DNA of 15,418 nucleotides, from positions 1-15,418 of the forward strand of contig JAAYYJ010000480.1 in assembly GCA_012515455.1 (NCBI GenBank). Reading direction: 5' to 3'. Source of the DNA: Oligosphaeraceae bacterium. Lineage in GTDB: Bacteria; Verrucomicrobiota; Lentisphaeria; Oligosphaerales; Oligosphaeraceae. The notes beneath the pieces are model-generated. The model searched no databases. It had not been told where the DNA came from and worked only from the letters and a program-made list of their open reading frames with translations. Made by a program: the position numbers and the translations under genes. Shown here piece by piece: positions 1 through 6,498 of the stretch. The number at the start of each line of letters is the position of its first letter. Position 1 is the stretch's first letter.

Positions 1-618
1 CAGGCAGACCTGTCCCGCCAGGCTTGACAGGTCTTCCAGGCGATGGTGCGCCAGCAGGATGCTTTTTTGCTGGTTGCGGTTGAGGTTCCTGATCAGCTGC
101 AGCAGGTCATCTTCCGAAGCGGCATCCAGTCCGGCGGTAGGCTCGTCCAGGAAGATGACTTCGGACCGTCCGGCAAAGGCTCTGGCGATCAAGGTTTTTT
201 GTTTCAGGCCTCCGGAGAGCTCAGCAAAGGTTTTCTGCTGGTGTTCCAGCAGGCCGAAGTGCTGCAGGGTATTTTCCAGGCGCTCAAGCAGCTCCGACCC
301 CGGTTGCCGAAAGGGGCCGGTTTCAGGATAAAACCCCATCGCGACCAGCTGGCGGACTGATACCGGATACCGGGGGTCGATGGTTTTCTGCTGCGGGACG
401 TAGCCGGGCGGCCAGTGTCCGAAATTGCGGATCAGGCTGCCCCCGGACGGTTTATGCAACCCCAGCAGAGTATTGAACAGCGTCGTTTTACCGGCGCCAT
501 TCGGTCCGACAAACGGCAGCAGGATTCCCCGGGGGATCTTCAGGTCGACTTCCGCCAACACGCAAGTTGCCCCATATCCCAGGCACAGTTTCCGGCATTC
601 AATGAGCATCTCAGCCAT
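1..618 (-). CDS. Metal ABC transporter ATP-binding protein (ZnuC/MntB-like), partial, C-terminus off the left edge
   Basis: This cytoplasmic ATPase would power metal import together with the binding protein encoded just upstream. The 206 visible residues hold a full ABC core: Walker A GPNGAGKTT at residues 38-46, Q-loop glutamine near 76 in VPQQK, signature LSGGLKQK at 134-141, Walker B VIFLDEP at 154-160, and a switch histidine at 191 in LLAHH. Family ATPases are about 240-260 residues, so roughly the last 40-50 lie beyond base 1. The start is the ATG at 618-616, 9 bases after the binding-protein stop, with AAAGGA upstream in the end of that gene. The ATGs at 631 and 628 read into a stop after six or fewer codons, so they are not the start. 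The tight spacing points to one operon. Order and partner identify the class; zinc versus manganese cannot be told from the ATPase alone. No permease is seen, and it would be expected to the left. Confidence 0.93.
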   Translation of the reverse strand, partial: MAEMLIECRKLCLGYGATCVLAEVDLKIPRGILLPFVGPNGAGKTTLFNTLLGLHKPSGGSLIRNFGHWPPGYVPQQKTIDPRYPVSVRQLVAMGFYPETGPFRQPGSELLERLENTLQHFGLLEHQQKTFAELSGGLKQKTLIARAFAGRSEVIFLDEPTAGLDAASEDDLLQLIRNLNRNQQKSILLAHHRLEDLSSLAGQVCL

Positions 619-627
619 GGTCTTGCA

Positions 628-1668
628 TCATTCCTTTAACGCCCCTGCCAAAGCACTGATCACCTGGTCCAGCATCTCCAGATACGATCCGGCCCCGGCT
701 CCGCCGCCGGTGCTGTTGGCACAGACCAGAACCTTCAGGCCGTCCAGCCGGGCGGCGAGCAAAGCGGCCGCTTTCGGGCTGTAAAACGGCTCCTGCAGAA
801 TGATCCGGACTCCCTTCGCCTGGAAGCTTTCACTGAGCTGATGCAGATGTTTCGGGCTGGGAGGAATGCCGGGTTTGGGCTCCAGTTCGCCGGCTAGGCT
901 GAGCTGGAAGCGTTGCAGCAGGTAAATCCAGCTGCGGTGATAGGTCGCAACCGGAGCGCCCGCATAAGGGCGCAAGGCGGCATACCAGCCGCCGGGCTTG
1001 ACCGCGCCGGGCAGTTTGCCCAGCTCGTTGTCCATGGTTCCGGCGAGCAGCCACTGCCAGAGCCGGGCTCCCCCGGCGCAGTTGACCAGCGGTTCTCCGA
1101 ACATGCGGGCATCCAGAGCGTTCAGAAAACGGGCCAGATTGGTATTGAATGCCGCTTCGTGTTCAGGATAGAGTTTTGCCAGTCGGGCGGCAATAAAACG
1201 GGCGGCTAGACGGCCGTTCAGGGGGTCCAGCCAGTAATGGGGATTACCAAAGGCATGGATATCGCCCTGGTCCCGGGTGACTTCGCCCTGGGGGACATCC
1301 AGCGGCAGGATCGCTTCCGAGACGTCGATATGGGCGGGAGAGCCGACTTGAATCCGCCGGTTCCGGCAGTCCCGCAGAATCGGCGGTTCCCAGCCCAGCT
1401 CGAGTTCCATGCCAACCCGGACCCAGACCTGGGCCGTCCTGGCCTTGACGATGAAGCTCGGGCGGACGGTCAGGGCATGGGGGTCCTCCCGGCCGTCACA
1501 CAGGCTGCTGACTTCCGCCAGTTCACCGGTGATCTGACGGGTGATATCCGCCAGGTCTGTGGTGGTAGTCAGAATGGTGATGGTTTCCGCGCCTTGTAGA
1601 AAGCAGGAAAGGGTCAGGCAAACCAGGCCAAAAGCCCGTCGCAGGGTGGTGCCAAAATGTTTTTTCAC
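628..1668 (-). CDS. Periplasmic metal-binding protein of a zinc/manganese-type ABC transporter
   Basis: This is a 346-residue solute-binding protein of the cluster A-I (ZnuA/PsaA/TroA) family, expected in the periplasm, where it captures a divalent metal for the ATPase-permease pair. Residues 1 to about 27 form a Sec signal peptide. Likely metal ligands are H64 in DPHALTVRPS, H144 in GNPHYWLDP and H244 in YHRSW. The stretch EPKPGIPPSPKHL at 262-274 is typical of one subfamily. His at the third ligand position favours zinc over manganese (inference). The family's usual fourth ligand, an Asp in a DPLG motif, is replaced by CANST near 316-320; E293 in LQEPFY is conserved but is not that ligand. 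There is no His-rich loop as in E. coli ZnuA. The start is GTG at 1668, chosen because a perfect AGGAGG lies 6 bases upstream and because MKKHFG opens the signal peptide. The gene follows the barrel gene by 12 bases. Confidence 0.92.
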   Translation of the reverse strand: MKKHFGTTLRRAFGLVCLTLSCFLQGAETITILTTTTDLADITRQITGELAEVSSLCDGREDPHALTVRPSFIVKARTAQVWVRVGMELELGWEPPILRDCRNRRIQVGSPAHIDVSEAILPLDVPQGEVTRDQGDIHAFGNPHYWLDPLNGRLAARFIAARLAKLYPEHEAAFNTNLARFLNALDARMFGEPLVNCAGGARLWQWLLAGTMDNELGKLPGAVKPGGWYAALRPYAGAPVATYHRSWIYLLQRFQLSLAGELEPKPGIPPSPKHLHQLSESFQAKGVRIILQEPFYSPKAAALLAARLDGLKVLVCANSTGGGAGAGSYLEMLDQVISALAGALKE

Positions 1669-1674
1669 AGCCGT

Positions 1675-1680
1675 CCTCCT
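1675..1680 (-). promoter_or_regulatory. Shine-Dalgarno site for the metal-binding protein
   Basis: On the minus strand AGGAGG lies 6 bases before a GTG codon at 1668. It decides a GTG start and directly abuts the stop codon of the upstream barrel gene at 1681, suggesting translational coupling. Confidence 0.85.
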
Positions 1681-3222
1681 TTAGAAATCATGCGCTTTAT
1701 GTTCGCCGATGCTGATTTGAATCTGGAGCCCGAGTTCCCAGGCTTTCTGACGACCTTCTTCAGTATGATAATTGCTGCGTCCGGTCTGCAGGCGCAACAA
1801 GGAAAACTCGGAAAGCTTCCAGTCCAGCATGGCGGTGGCCCGGTTGCTGGCGCCGAAATCTGCGTTCTGTCCGTCCGGGAAGGAACTGTCATTGCGGATG
1901 CCGACCTCTTCCCAGCGCAGTCCCAGGCGCCAGCGGGGCAGGATGCCGTAGGCGGCCTGCAGGTAATAACCGTCCTGCCAGTCCAGGCGGTGATGCCCGG
2001 TCAGATCGCTCGCGAGCAGTGAATTTTCCACCTGCAGAGATTTTTTCCGCTGGAAATATTCTGCCTGCAGGGTGAAATCGCCATGTCCGTGTGCCTTTTG
2101 GGCATTGTATTTGTAGACGAAATCCGCACCGTAGACCTGGCTGGAACCGTCCAGCCAGAGGTCCGGCAGTTCGTCTTCGTCTTCGTCATGCTGTTCCTGG
2201 TTCCGGGCCTTTAGCCAGGACAGTCCCAGCTGGAGGTCATGCCGTGGTCCCAGATTCGGCGACACTTTCATAAATGCGGTCCACAGCCTGGGTCCGTCAT
2301 GCTCGGGCAGTTCTTCTCCGCCGATGGAATTGCTGAGCAGTTCATTTTCTCCGTTCGCGGCTTCCACCCCGAACAGCATATAGAACGGTGTCGGCGCCAG
2401 CCAGGTGAGCTGCAGTCCGGTTTCAGTCACCCCGTGGCCGCCAAACAGTTTTTCATAAACCAGGGGCGTGTCGATGAAATCCCAGTTATGCGAATGCTGC
2501 CGGTTGAGACGCCCGATACCGCTCATGAAACGTCCTGCAGCCAGGGTAAGGTTCCAGGGCAGGCTGGTGGTTTGCACTACCGCTTCTTCCACTTCGACGC
2601 CTTCCTGATGCTCGAAGGCCAGGGTTGTCCAGGCGGTGAAATAGGGATCGACGGCGGCGGAGAGCCCCAGCTCAATATGGCGCAGGTTGAAACCATTTTC
2701 GATCACCCCGTGCTCATGCCCGTGGTGGTGATGTCCGAAACCGCTGATGTGCTCTTTCAGATGAGAAATTCCCTCCCGGCTGCCGTCGCGATGATAATAG
2801 GCATCAATCACTACCGAGGCATCAAGGCTCAGGGAATCCGCTACCTTTGCCGGCAGGACTGGCGCGGCATGCTGCTGAATAAATCGTTCCAGGAGGTCTT
2901 CTGCCCGGGAATCCCCCGCCGGCGCAGGGTCGCCGGCACCGGGCTGCAGCAGCCGGGCGGTATTCTGACCGGCAACCACCGCCGGGACCGCCGCGGCGGC
3001 CGCGGCCGGGGCCTGGGTCGCACGGGCTTTGAGCTCCTGAATCTCGGCCTGCATGCGGTGCATGGCTGCGGAGTGCTCCTGGCGCATCTGCTGAATCTGC
3101 TGCTGCAGCAATTGGAGCTGTTGGCGGAGGTCCTCCGCCGGGGCATTTTGGGCCGGCAGCCGGTTGAGCACGGTGAAAAAACTAAGGCAAAGCGCAAGAC
3201 GCAGACAATGTGTTTGGCGCAT
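1681..3222 (-). CDS. His-rich outer-membrane beta-barrel (porin-like) protein of the metal-uptake operon
   Basis: This 513-residue protein has a Sec signal peptide (about 1-25, ending RLPAQ), a Gln-rich coiled coil (about 29-66), and an Ala/Pro-rich linker (about 68-84). The rest is rich in alternating hydrophobic strands with aromatic residues, ending in Phe, as outer-membrane barrels do. A metal-binding-looking loop HHHHGHEH sits at 164-171, and an acidic loop HDEDEDELPD at 345-354. No TonB box or plug domain is visible, so a TonB-dependent receptor is unlikely; the N-terminal coiled coil followed by a barrel resembles phosphate-selective-porin-type proteins. The likely role is passing or concentrating divalent metal at the outer membrane for the binding protein encoded 12 bases downstream (inference from context and His content). 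The start is the ATG at 3222, with AAAGGA 6 bases upstream. The open frame continues upstream to 3390, but that extension has no signal-like or barrel-like content. Confidence 0.8.
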   Translation of the reverse strand: MRQTHCLRLALCLSFFTVLNRLPAQNAPAEDLRQQLQLLQQQIQQMRQEHSAAMHRMQAEIQELKARATQAPAAAAAAVPAVVAGQNTARLLQPGAGDPAPAGDSRAEDLLERFIQQHAAPVLPAKVADSLSLDASVVIDAYYHRDGSREGISHLKEHISGFGHHHHGHEHGVIENGFNLRHIELGLSAAVDPYFTAWTTLAFEHQEGVEVEEAVVQTTSLPWNLTLAAGRFMSGIGRLNRQHSHNWDFIDTPLVYEKLFGGHGVTETGLQLTWLAPTPFYMLFGVEAANGENELLSNSIGGEELPEHDGPRLWTAFMKVSPNLGPRHDLQLGLSWLKARNQEQHDEDEDELPDLWLDGSSQVYGADFVYKYNAQKAHGHGDFTLQAEYFQRKKSLQVENSLLASDLTGHHRLDWQDGYYLQAAYGILPRWRLGLRWEEVGIRNDSSFPDGQNADFGASNRATAMLDWKLSEFSLLRLQTGRSNYHTEEGRQKAWELGLQIQISIGEHKAHDF

Positions 3223-3491
3223 AATCCATCCTTTACTGATTATTTTCCAGGGTGAAGAAGTTGATTCCCGACCGGTTCTGCACTGAGTCGGCATCTGCCG
3301 CCGGCAGTGCCGAGGCGGTTCATAGGCAGGTCCATTGCGGCAGTGCCGGAGCAAATACGGAGAATCTTCCGGCCTGCGGCAGGGTGGCAAAACAGGACTG
3401 TGTGTGGCCGGACTTGCCGGCGGAACCCTGTTCTGAACTGCGGGGTCGCCGGGCTTTGCCGGTCAGGCAACGATCTGGGAAGGCAATAGAA
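3223..3491 (-). other. Untranslated gap between the CPIC gene and the barrel gene
   Basis: The 269 bases separate two genes of the same direction. I see no convincing coding frame on either strand, and no T-run terminator on the minus strand. It contains several short GC-rich inverted segments, for example GCCGG and CCGGC around a CAAGT loop near 3408-3422, so the leader of the barrel mRNA could be structured. A metal-responsive operator is plausible here, but I could not find a recognisable Zur-like palindrome. Confidence 0.4.
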
Positions 3492-3863
3492 TTATAACTG
3501 CGGTGGCGCTCTGGGCTGTCCGCTATGTTCATGTCGCACCAGCAGCCGTCTCGCAGGATTCAGAATCGGTTCGCGATAGAGCGGCGCTGGCCCGGAAAAC
3601 AACATCGGGCGGAAAACCTGGAAATACTGATTGACATAACTGTTCTGGCAGATTGGGCACAGGTCCTGGTTGTGAGTAAAGACCTGTTCCTGGGGCTGCC
3701 AAACCACCCCGGCCGCCGGCATTCGCTGCTGACCTGCACTGCCGATCTCAAAATGATGCAGCAATGGCAACGCCAGATTGCTGCAATAAAGAGCAAACAG
3801 CAGCAACCCAGGAATGAACCTGGAACCGTGGGCAGAATTGGTGAGCGGAGTTTTGAACATCAT
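3492..3863 (-). CDS. Small membrane-anchored or secreted protein with a CPIC motif, upstream of metal-uptake genes
   Basis: I do not recognise the family with certainty. From the ATG at 3863 the protein has 123 residues. It begins with a short polar stretch, then one hydrophobic segment at about 16-35 that could be a signal peptide or single membrane helix, ending in LPLLHH (H36, H37). Past it lies H64 followed by DLCPIC (C69, C72), a typical metal or thiol site, then a tail with RHEH (H111, H113). Small proteins with this layout of HH, CPxC and one membrane segment often sit beside metal genes and recall DUF2946-type proteins, but that link is only a suggestion. An in-frame TTG at 3881 could add six residues. 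I prefer ATG 3863 because the -10 box predicts transcription starting near 3882; ATG 3860 is equally possible. No strong ribosome binding site is visible. It leads the metal cluster, which suggests a role in metal sensing, chaperoning or reduction (inference). Confidence 0.65.
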   Translation of the reverse strand: MMFKTPLTNSAHGSRFIPGLLLFALYCSNLALPLLHHFEIGSAGQQRMPAAGVVWQPQEQVFTHNQDLCPICQNSYVNQYFQVFRPMLFSGPAPLYREPILNPARRLLVRHEHSGQPRAPPQL

Positions 3864-3888
3864 TACATCTGCAACTTTCAAAGCATAA

Positions 3889-3916
3889 AATATAAACCCC
3901 TAAAGCGTATATGCAA
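3889..3916 (-). promoter_or_regulatory. Putative promoter of the CPIC gene and metal cluster
   Basis: On the minus strand TTGCAT (3916-3911) and TATATT (3894-3889) are separated by 16 bases, a fair match to a sigma-70-type promoter. Predicted initiation is near 3882, just upstream of the CPIC gene. No metal-regulator palindrome is evident around it. Confidence 0.5.
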
Positions 3917-4137
3917 CAACCCGCCATTTTTTTGCAGGCATCCATTCCGGATTCACCGGCAAGCTTGCACTGCGGTTTTCTCGCCCGGGTGGCTTTTGCC
4001 AATTCCATCCCCTGACCAAGCAGCTGGTTCCAGTTTAATTCCCTGGGTCTCTCCGATGCCCGCAGAGTATTTCCCCCCTCCCGGCCGCCGCATGGCGGCA
4101 AAGTTCGCTCTGCGAGCGGGGATTTGCCTTCCGGCAG
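3917..4137. other. Divergent intergenic region between the metal cluster and smpB
   Basis: Together with the flanking promoters this makes about 310 bases without a supported gene. Apart from a short hairpin, GCCGCC with loop GCAT and GGCGGC at 4084-4099, I see nothing specific. No gene content is claimed for the few open frames crossing it. Confidence 0.4.
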
Positions 4138-4165
4138 TTGCGTTTGTCCTGACTGCGGTTATATT
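4138..4165 (+). promoter_or_regulatory. Putative promoter of the smpB-queA-HD operon
   Basis: TTGCGT (4138-4143) and TATATT (4160-4165) are spaced by 16 bases. Initiation near 4172 would leave a leader of about 20 bases before the smpB ATG at 4192. Confidence 0.5.
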
Positions 4166-4191
4166 TAACACCAGCCCAGGTACAAAAAAAT

Positions 4192-4650
4192 ATGCAGAAA
4201 AAGAGCTTCTCGAAAAATATTACCCAGAACAAGAAAGCCCGGCACGACTATACGGTTCTGGAGGACTTTGAGGCCGGCATTGAATTAACTGGCACTGAGG
4301 TCAAGTCCTGCCGCGCAGGCGGGATGTCGCTGGCTGATTCCTATGCCCGGGTGGTGAACGGAGAGTTGTTCCTGGTCGGGGCCAATATTGCTCCTTACGA
4401 GCAGGGGAACCGCAACAACCACCAGCCCCGCCGGGACCGCCGCCTGCTGCTGCATAAACGCCAGATTACACAATTGAAACGCAGCATCGAAGCCAAAGGT
4501 CTGACTCTGATCCCCCTGTCGGTGTATTTTAATGAGCGCGGGCGCATCAAGGTCTCTCTCGGTCTCTGCCGGGGCAAGAATGTCCATGACAAGCGCGAGA
4601 GCCTGAAAGAACGTGATGACAAGAAGGAAATGGCACGCGCGATGCGCTGA
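4192..4650 (+). CDS. smpB: SsrA-binding protein SmpB
   Basis: SmpB binds tmRNA and delivers it to stalled ribosomes for trans-translation, in the cytoplasm. The 152-residue length is normal. Family signatures are visible: a basic N-terminal stretch ending in NKKARHDY, then EDFEAGIELTGTEVKS (about 25-40), SLADSYARV, LVGANIAPYEQGN, RRLLLHKRQI, LIPLSVYFNERG, and a basic tail with GKNVHDKRE and DKKEMARAMR that enters the decoding centre. The ATG at 4192 is chosen because it gives the usual N-terminal length and follows a promoter-like pair; the ribosome binding site is weak (AGG in an A-rich leader). queA starts 12 bases after the stop, so the two are probably cotranscribed. The tmRNA gene itself is not in the window. 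Confidence 0.97.
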   Translation: MQKKSFSKNITQNKKARHDYTVLEDFEAGIELTGTEVKSCRAGGMSLADSYARVVNGELFLVGANIAPYEQGNRNNHQPRRDRRLLLHKRQITQLKRSIEAKGLTLIPLSVYFNERGRIKVSLGLCRGKNVHDKRESLKERDDKKEMARAMR

Positions 4651-4662
4651 TGCCCCACGGCA

Positions 4663-5715
4663 ATGAAAGTATCTGATTTCGATTTCGTTCTGCCCCCAGA
4701 ACTGATTGCCCAGTATCCTGCCGAACGCCGGGACAGCTCCCGGATGCTGAGCCTCTGCCGGCAGAGCGGACGGCGGAAAATCACCCCGTTCGCCGATTTT
4801 TCCGAGTATCTGCGACCCGGTGACTGTCTGGTTCTGAATGACACCAAGGTGATCCCGGCCCGGGTCTGGGGTGAACGCAGCGGCAGCGGCGGCAGAGTGG
4901 AAGCACTGTTGCTGGAGCAGCAGGGCGCAGCTGACCAATGGCAGGCGATGCTCCGGCCCGGTCGGCGGCTGGCTCCAGGCGCGAAGGTCTGCCTGCGCGG
5001 TGCAGATGCTTTTTTCGTGGTGGAAGAGAAGACCAGCGAGGGGTATTTCCGCATTCGCTTCTCCACCCCGGAGGTGCTTTCCTTGTTGCAGAAATGCGGC
5101 CAGGTTCCCCTGCCGCCATATATCAACCGCGAGCCAAGGGCGGAGGACCGTGATCGCTATCAGACCGTCTTCGCCCGCCAGCCGGGAGCCGTGGCCGCCC
5201 CCACTGCCGGCCTGCATTTCACCCCGGAAATACTGAGCCGACTCGAACAATCCGGGGTGCAGCTGGTCCGGCTGACTCTGCACGTCGGGGCCGGGACCTT
5301 CAAACCGGTCGAAGCGGAGAATATAGAAGAGCACAAGATGCACTCGGAATTCTATGAACTGACCGCGGCGGCCGCCGCTGCAGTCAATCGCACCCGGCAG
5401 CAGGGCGGCAGGATTTTCTGCGTCGGCACCACTACGGTACGGGTCCTGGAGACCTGTGCCACCCCCGGAGGAGAAGTGCTACCCGGAACGGGCAGAACCG
5501 ATATCTTCCTGTACCCACCTTACCAGCCGCGAGTCGTAGACGCATTGCTGACTAATTTCCATCTGCCGCAGTCGACGCTGCTGATGCTGATTTGCACCTT
5601 CTGCCCGCGCGAGCAGGTCTTCGCCGCCTATCAGGAGGCCATCGCCCAAAAAATGCGCTTCTTCAGTTACGGCGACTGCATGCTGCTGCTCCCGCCGGAG
5701 AGGTGGCGGCCATGA
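4663..5715 (+). CDS. queA: S-adenosylmethionine:tRNA ribosyltransferase-isomerase QueA
   Basis: QueA transfers and isomerises the ribosyl group of S-adenosylmethionine onto preQ1 at position 34 of tRNAs with GUN anticodons, giving epoxyqueuosine. At 350 residues it is full length. Visible family blocks are the N-terminal FDFVLPPELIAQYPAE, then GDCLVLNDTKVIPARVWG (about 54-71), PLPPYINR, RYQTVFA, the highly conserved AAPTAGLHFT (about 183-192), LTLHVGAGTFKPV, the HKMHSEFYEL segment, GTTTVRVLE, TDIFLYPPYQ, LLTNFHLPQSTLLMLI and the C-terminal FFSYGDCMLL. The start ATG at 4663 lies 12 bases after smpB with only a weak ribosome binding site, so translation may depend on smpB. Its stop overlaps the start of the following HD gene. 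No tgt or other queuosine gene is visible here. Confidence 0.97.
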   Translation: MKVSDFDFVLPPELIAQYPAERRDSSRMLSLCRQSGRRKITPFADFSEYLRPGDCLVLNDTKVIPARVWGERSGSGGRVEALLLEQQGAADQWQAMLRPGRRLAPGAKVCLRGADAFFVVEEKTSEGYFRIRFSTPEVLSLLQKCGQVPLPPYINREPRAEDRDRYQTVFARQPGAVAAPTAGLHFTPEILSRLEQSGVQLVRLTLHVGAGTFKPVEAENIEEHKMHSEFYELTAAAAAAVNRTRQQGGRIFCVGTTTVRVLETCATPGGEVLPGTGRTDIFLYPPYQPRVVDALLTNFHLPQSTLLMLICTFCPREQVFAAYQEAIAQKMRFFSYGDCMLLLPPERWRP

Positions 5716-6401
5716 CGGATAACAAACTACAGGAGCTGTTGCCCGCCCTGGAAGCCAAGGTGCGGGAGATTTTTGCGACCATGCCCTCCTGTCACGACTA
5801 CGACCATACCTTGCGGGTGCGCCAGAATGGCGCCATCCTGGCCAGGGCGGAACAGGCGGATGCGCTGCTGGTGGATTATGCTGCGCTGCTGCACGATATC
5901 GGCCGCCAGCAGGAACTGCAGGACCAGGGGAAGACCTGCCACGCCGCCCTGGGCGCGGCCATGGTCCGGCAGATTCTGACCGGACTGGGGGTGCAGGACG
6001 AGCAGTTCATTCAGGCCGTCACCGACTGCGTCAGCACGCACCGCTACCGGGCCCGCGGCGGCGCCCGGCCGGCCAGCCTGGCAGCCAGGGTGGTGTTCGA
6101 TGCCGACAAACTGGACAGCCTGGGTGCGGTCGGACTGGCCCGGTCCTTCCATTTCGCCGGTCGCATCGGCGCCCGGGTGCACAACACCCGCGAACAGGCC
6201 CTCGGGGCGGAGAGCTACAGCCGGGAGGACAGCGCCTACCGCGAATTCCTGGTCAAACTGCAGTACCTGCCCGCTAAAATGCTGACTGCCAGCGGCCGCC
6301 GCCTGGCCACCCAACGATACGAGTTCATGGCGGCCTTTTTTGTCCGCCTGGAGCAGGAATGCCGCGGTCTGGACTTGCAAAGTCCTGGTCCAGGAATATA
6401 A
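5712..6401 (+). CDS. HD-domain phosphohydrolase, YedJ-like
   Basis: The 229-residue protein is a metal-dependent HD-superfamily phosphohydrolase. Its sequence closely follows the layout of E. coli YedJ, whose substrate is not firmly known. Putative metal ligands are H28/H32 in SCHDYDHTLRV, the H61-D62 pair in LLHDIGR, H77, H110 in STHRYR, and D130/D132 in VFDADKLDSLGAVGLAR. The C-terminal half contains the family's helix KLQYLPAKMLTASGRRLA. The start codon ATG at 5712 overlaps the queA stop by 4 bases (ATGA), which indicates translational coupling within the smpB-queA operon. An AGGTGG lies just upstream at 5701-5706. A longer in-frame start at 5592 lies wholly inside queA and is not favoured. 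A link between this enzyme and queuosine or tRNA metabolism is only suggested by position. Confidence 0.88.
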   Translation: MTDNKLQELLPALEAKVREIFATMPSCHDYDHTLRVRQNGAILARAEQADALLVDYAALLHDIGRQQELQDQGKTCHAALGAAMVRQILTGLGVQDEQFIQAVTDCVSTHRYRARGGARPASLAARVVFDADKLDSLGAVGLARSFHFAGRIGARVHNTREQALGAESYSREDSAYREFLVKLQYLPAKMLTASGRRLATQRYEFMAAFFVRLEQECRGLDLQSPGPGI

Positions 6402-6487
6402 TAAGCCGTTTAGTCCGGGCAGACGAACTGGGTTGATACGGTTCTGCAGTTTGCCGTTGCATGATAACTGATACAGGAGTTACAGGA

Positions 6488-6493
6488 AAGGAA
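6488..6493 (+). promoter_or_regulatory. Shine-Dalgarno site for the Gfo/Idh/MocA gene
   Basis: AAGGAA sits 5 bases upstream of the ATG at 6499, a much better site than the other plus-strand genes have. It fixes the start codon. Confidence 0.75.
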
Positions 6494-6498
6494 CAACG

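Noticed and set aside
2239..3255. 338-codon open frame on the plus strand
   Set aside because: It lies opposite the barrel gene, has no domain features and no ribosome binding site; it is an antisense shadow in GC-rich DNA.
3223..3390. N-terminal extension of the barrel protein to 3390
   Set aside because: The added residues show no signal or domain character, and ATG 3222 has a good ribosome binding site and starts a clear signal peptide.
3223..3491. Segments resembling pieces of a cobalamin riboswitch on the minus strand (CCGGCAAGTCCGG, GGCACTGCC, GGACCTGCC)
   Set aside because: The pieces fall in roughly the right order, but the GGGAA element, the GCCACTG context and the complete B12 box are absent or altered, and the genes downstream are not B12 genes. 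Only a covariance-model search could rescue this.
4092..4271. 59-residue plus-strand frame with a hydrophobic, signal-like segment
   Set aside because: It overlaps the first 80 bases of smpB in another frame, lacks a ribosome binding site, and its 3' half is just smpB read out of frame.
4285..5343. 352-codon open frame on the minus strand
   Set aside because: It lies opposite smpB and queA, both confidently identified, and contains no recognisable motif.
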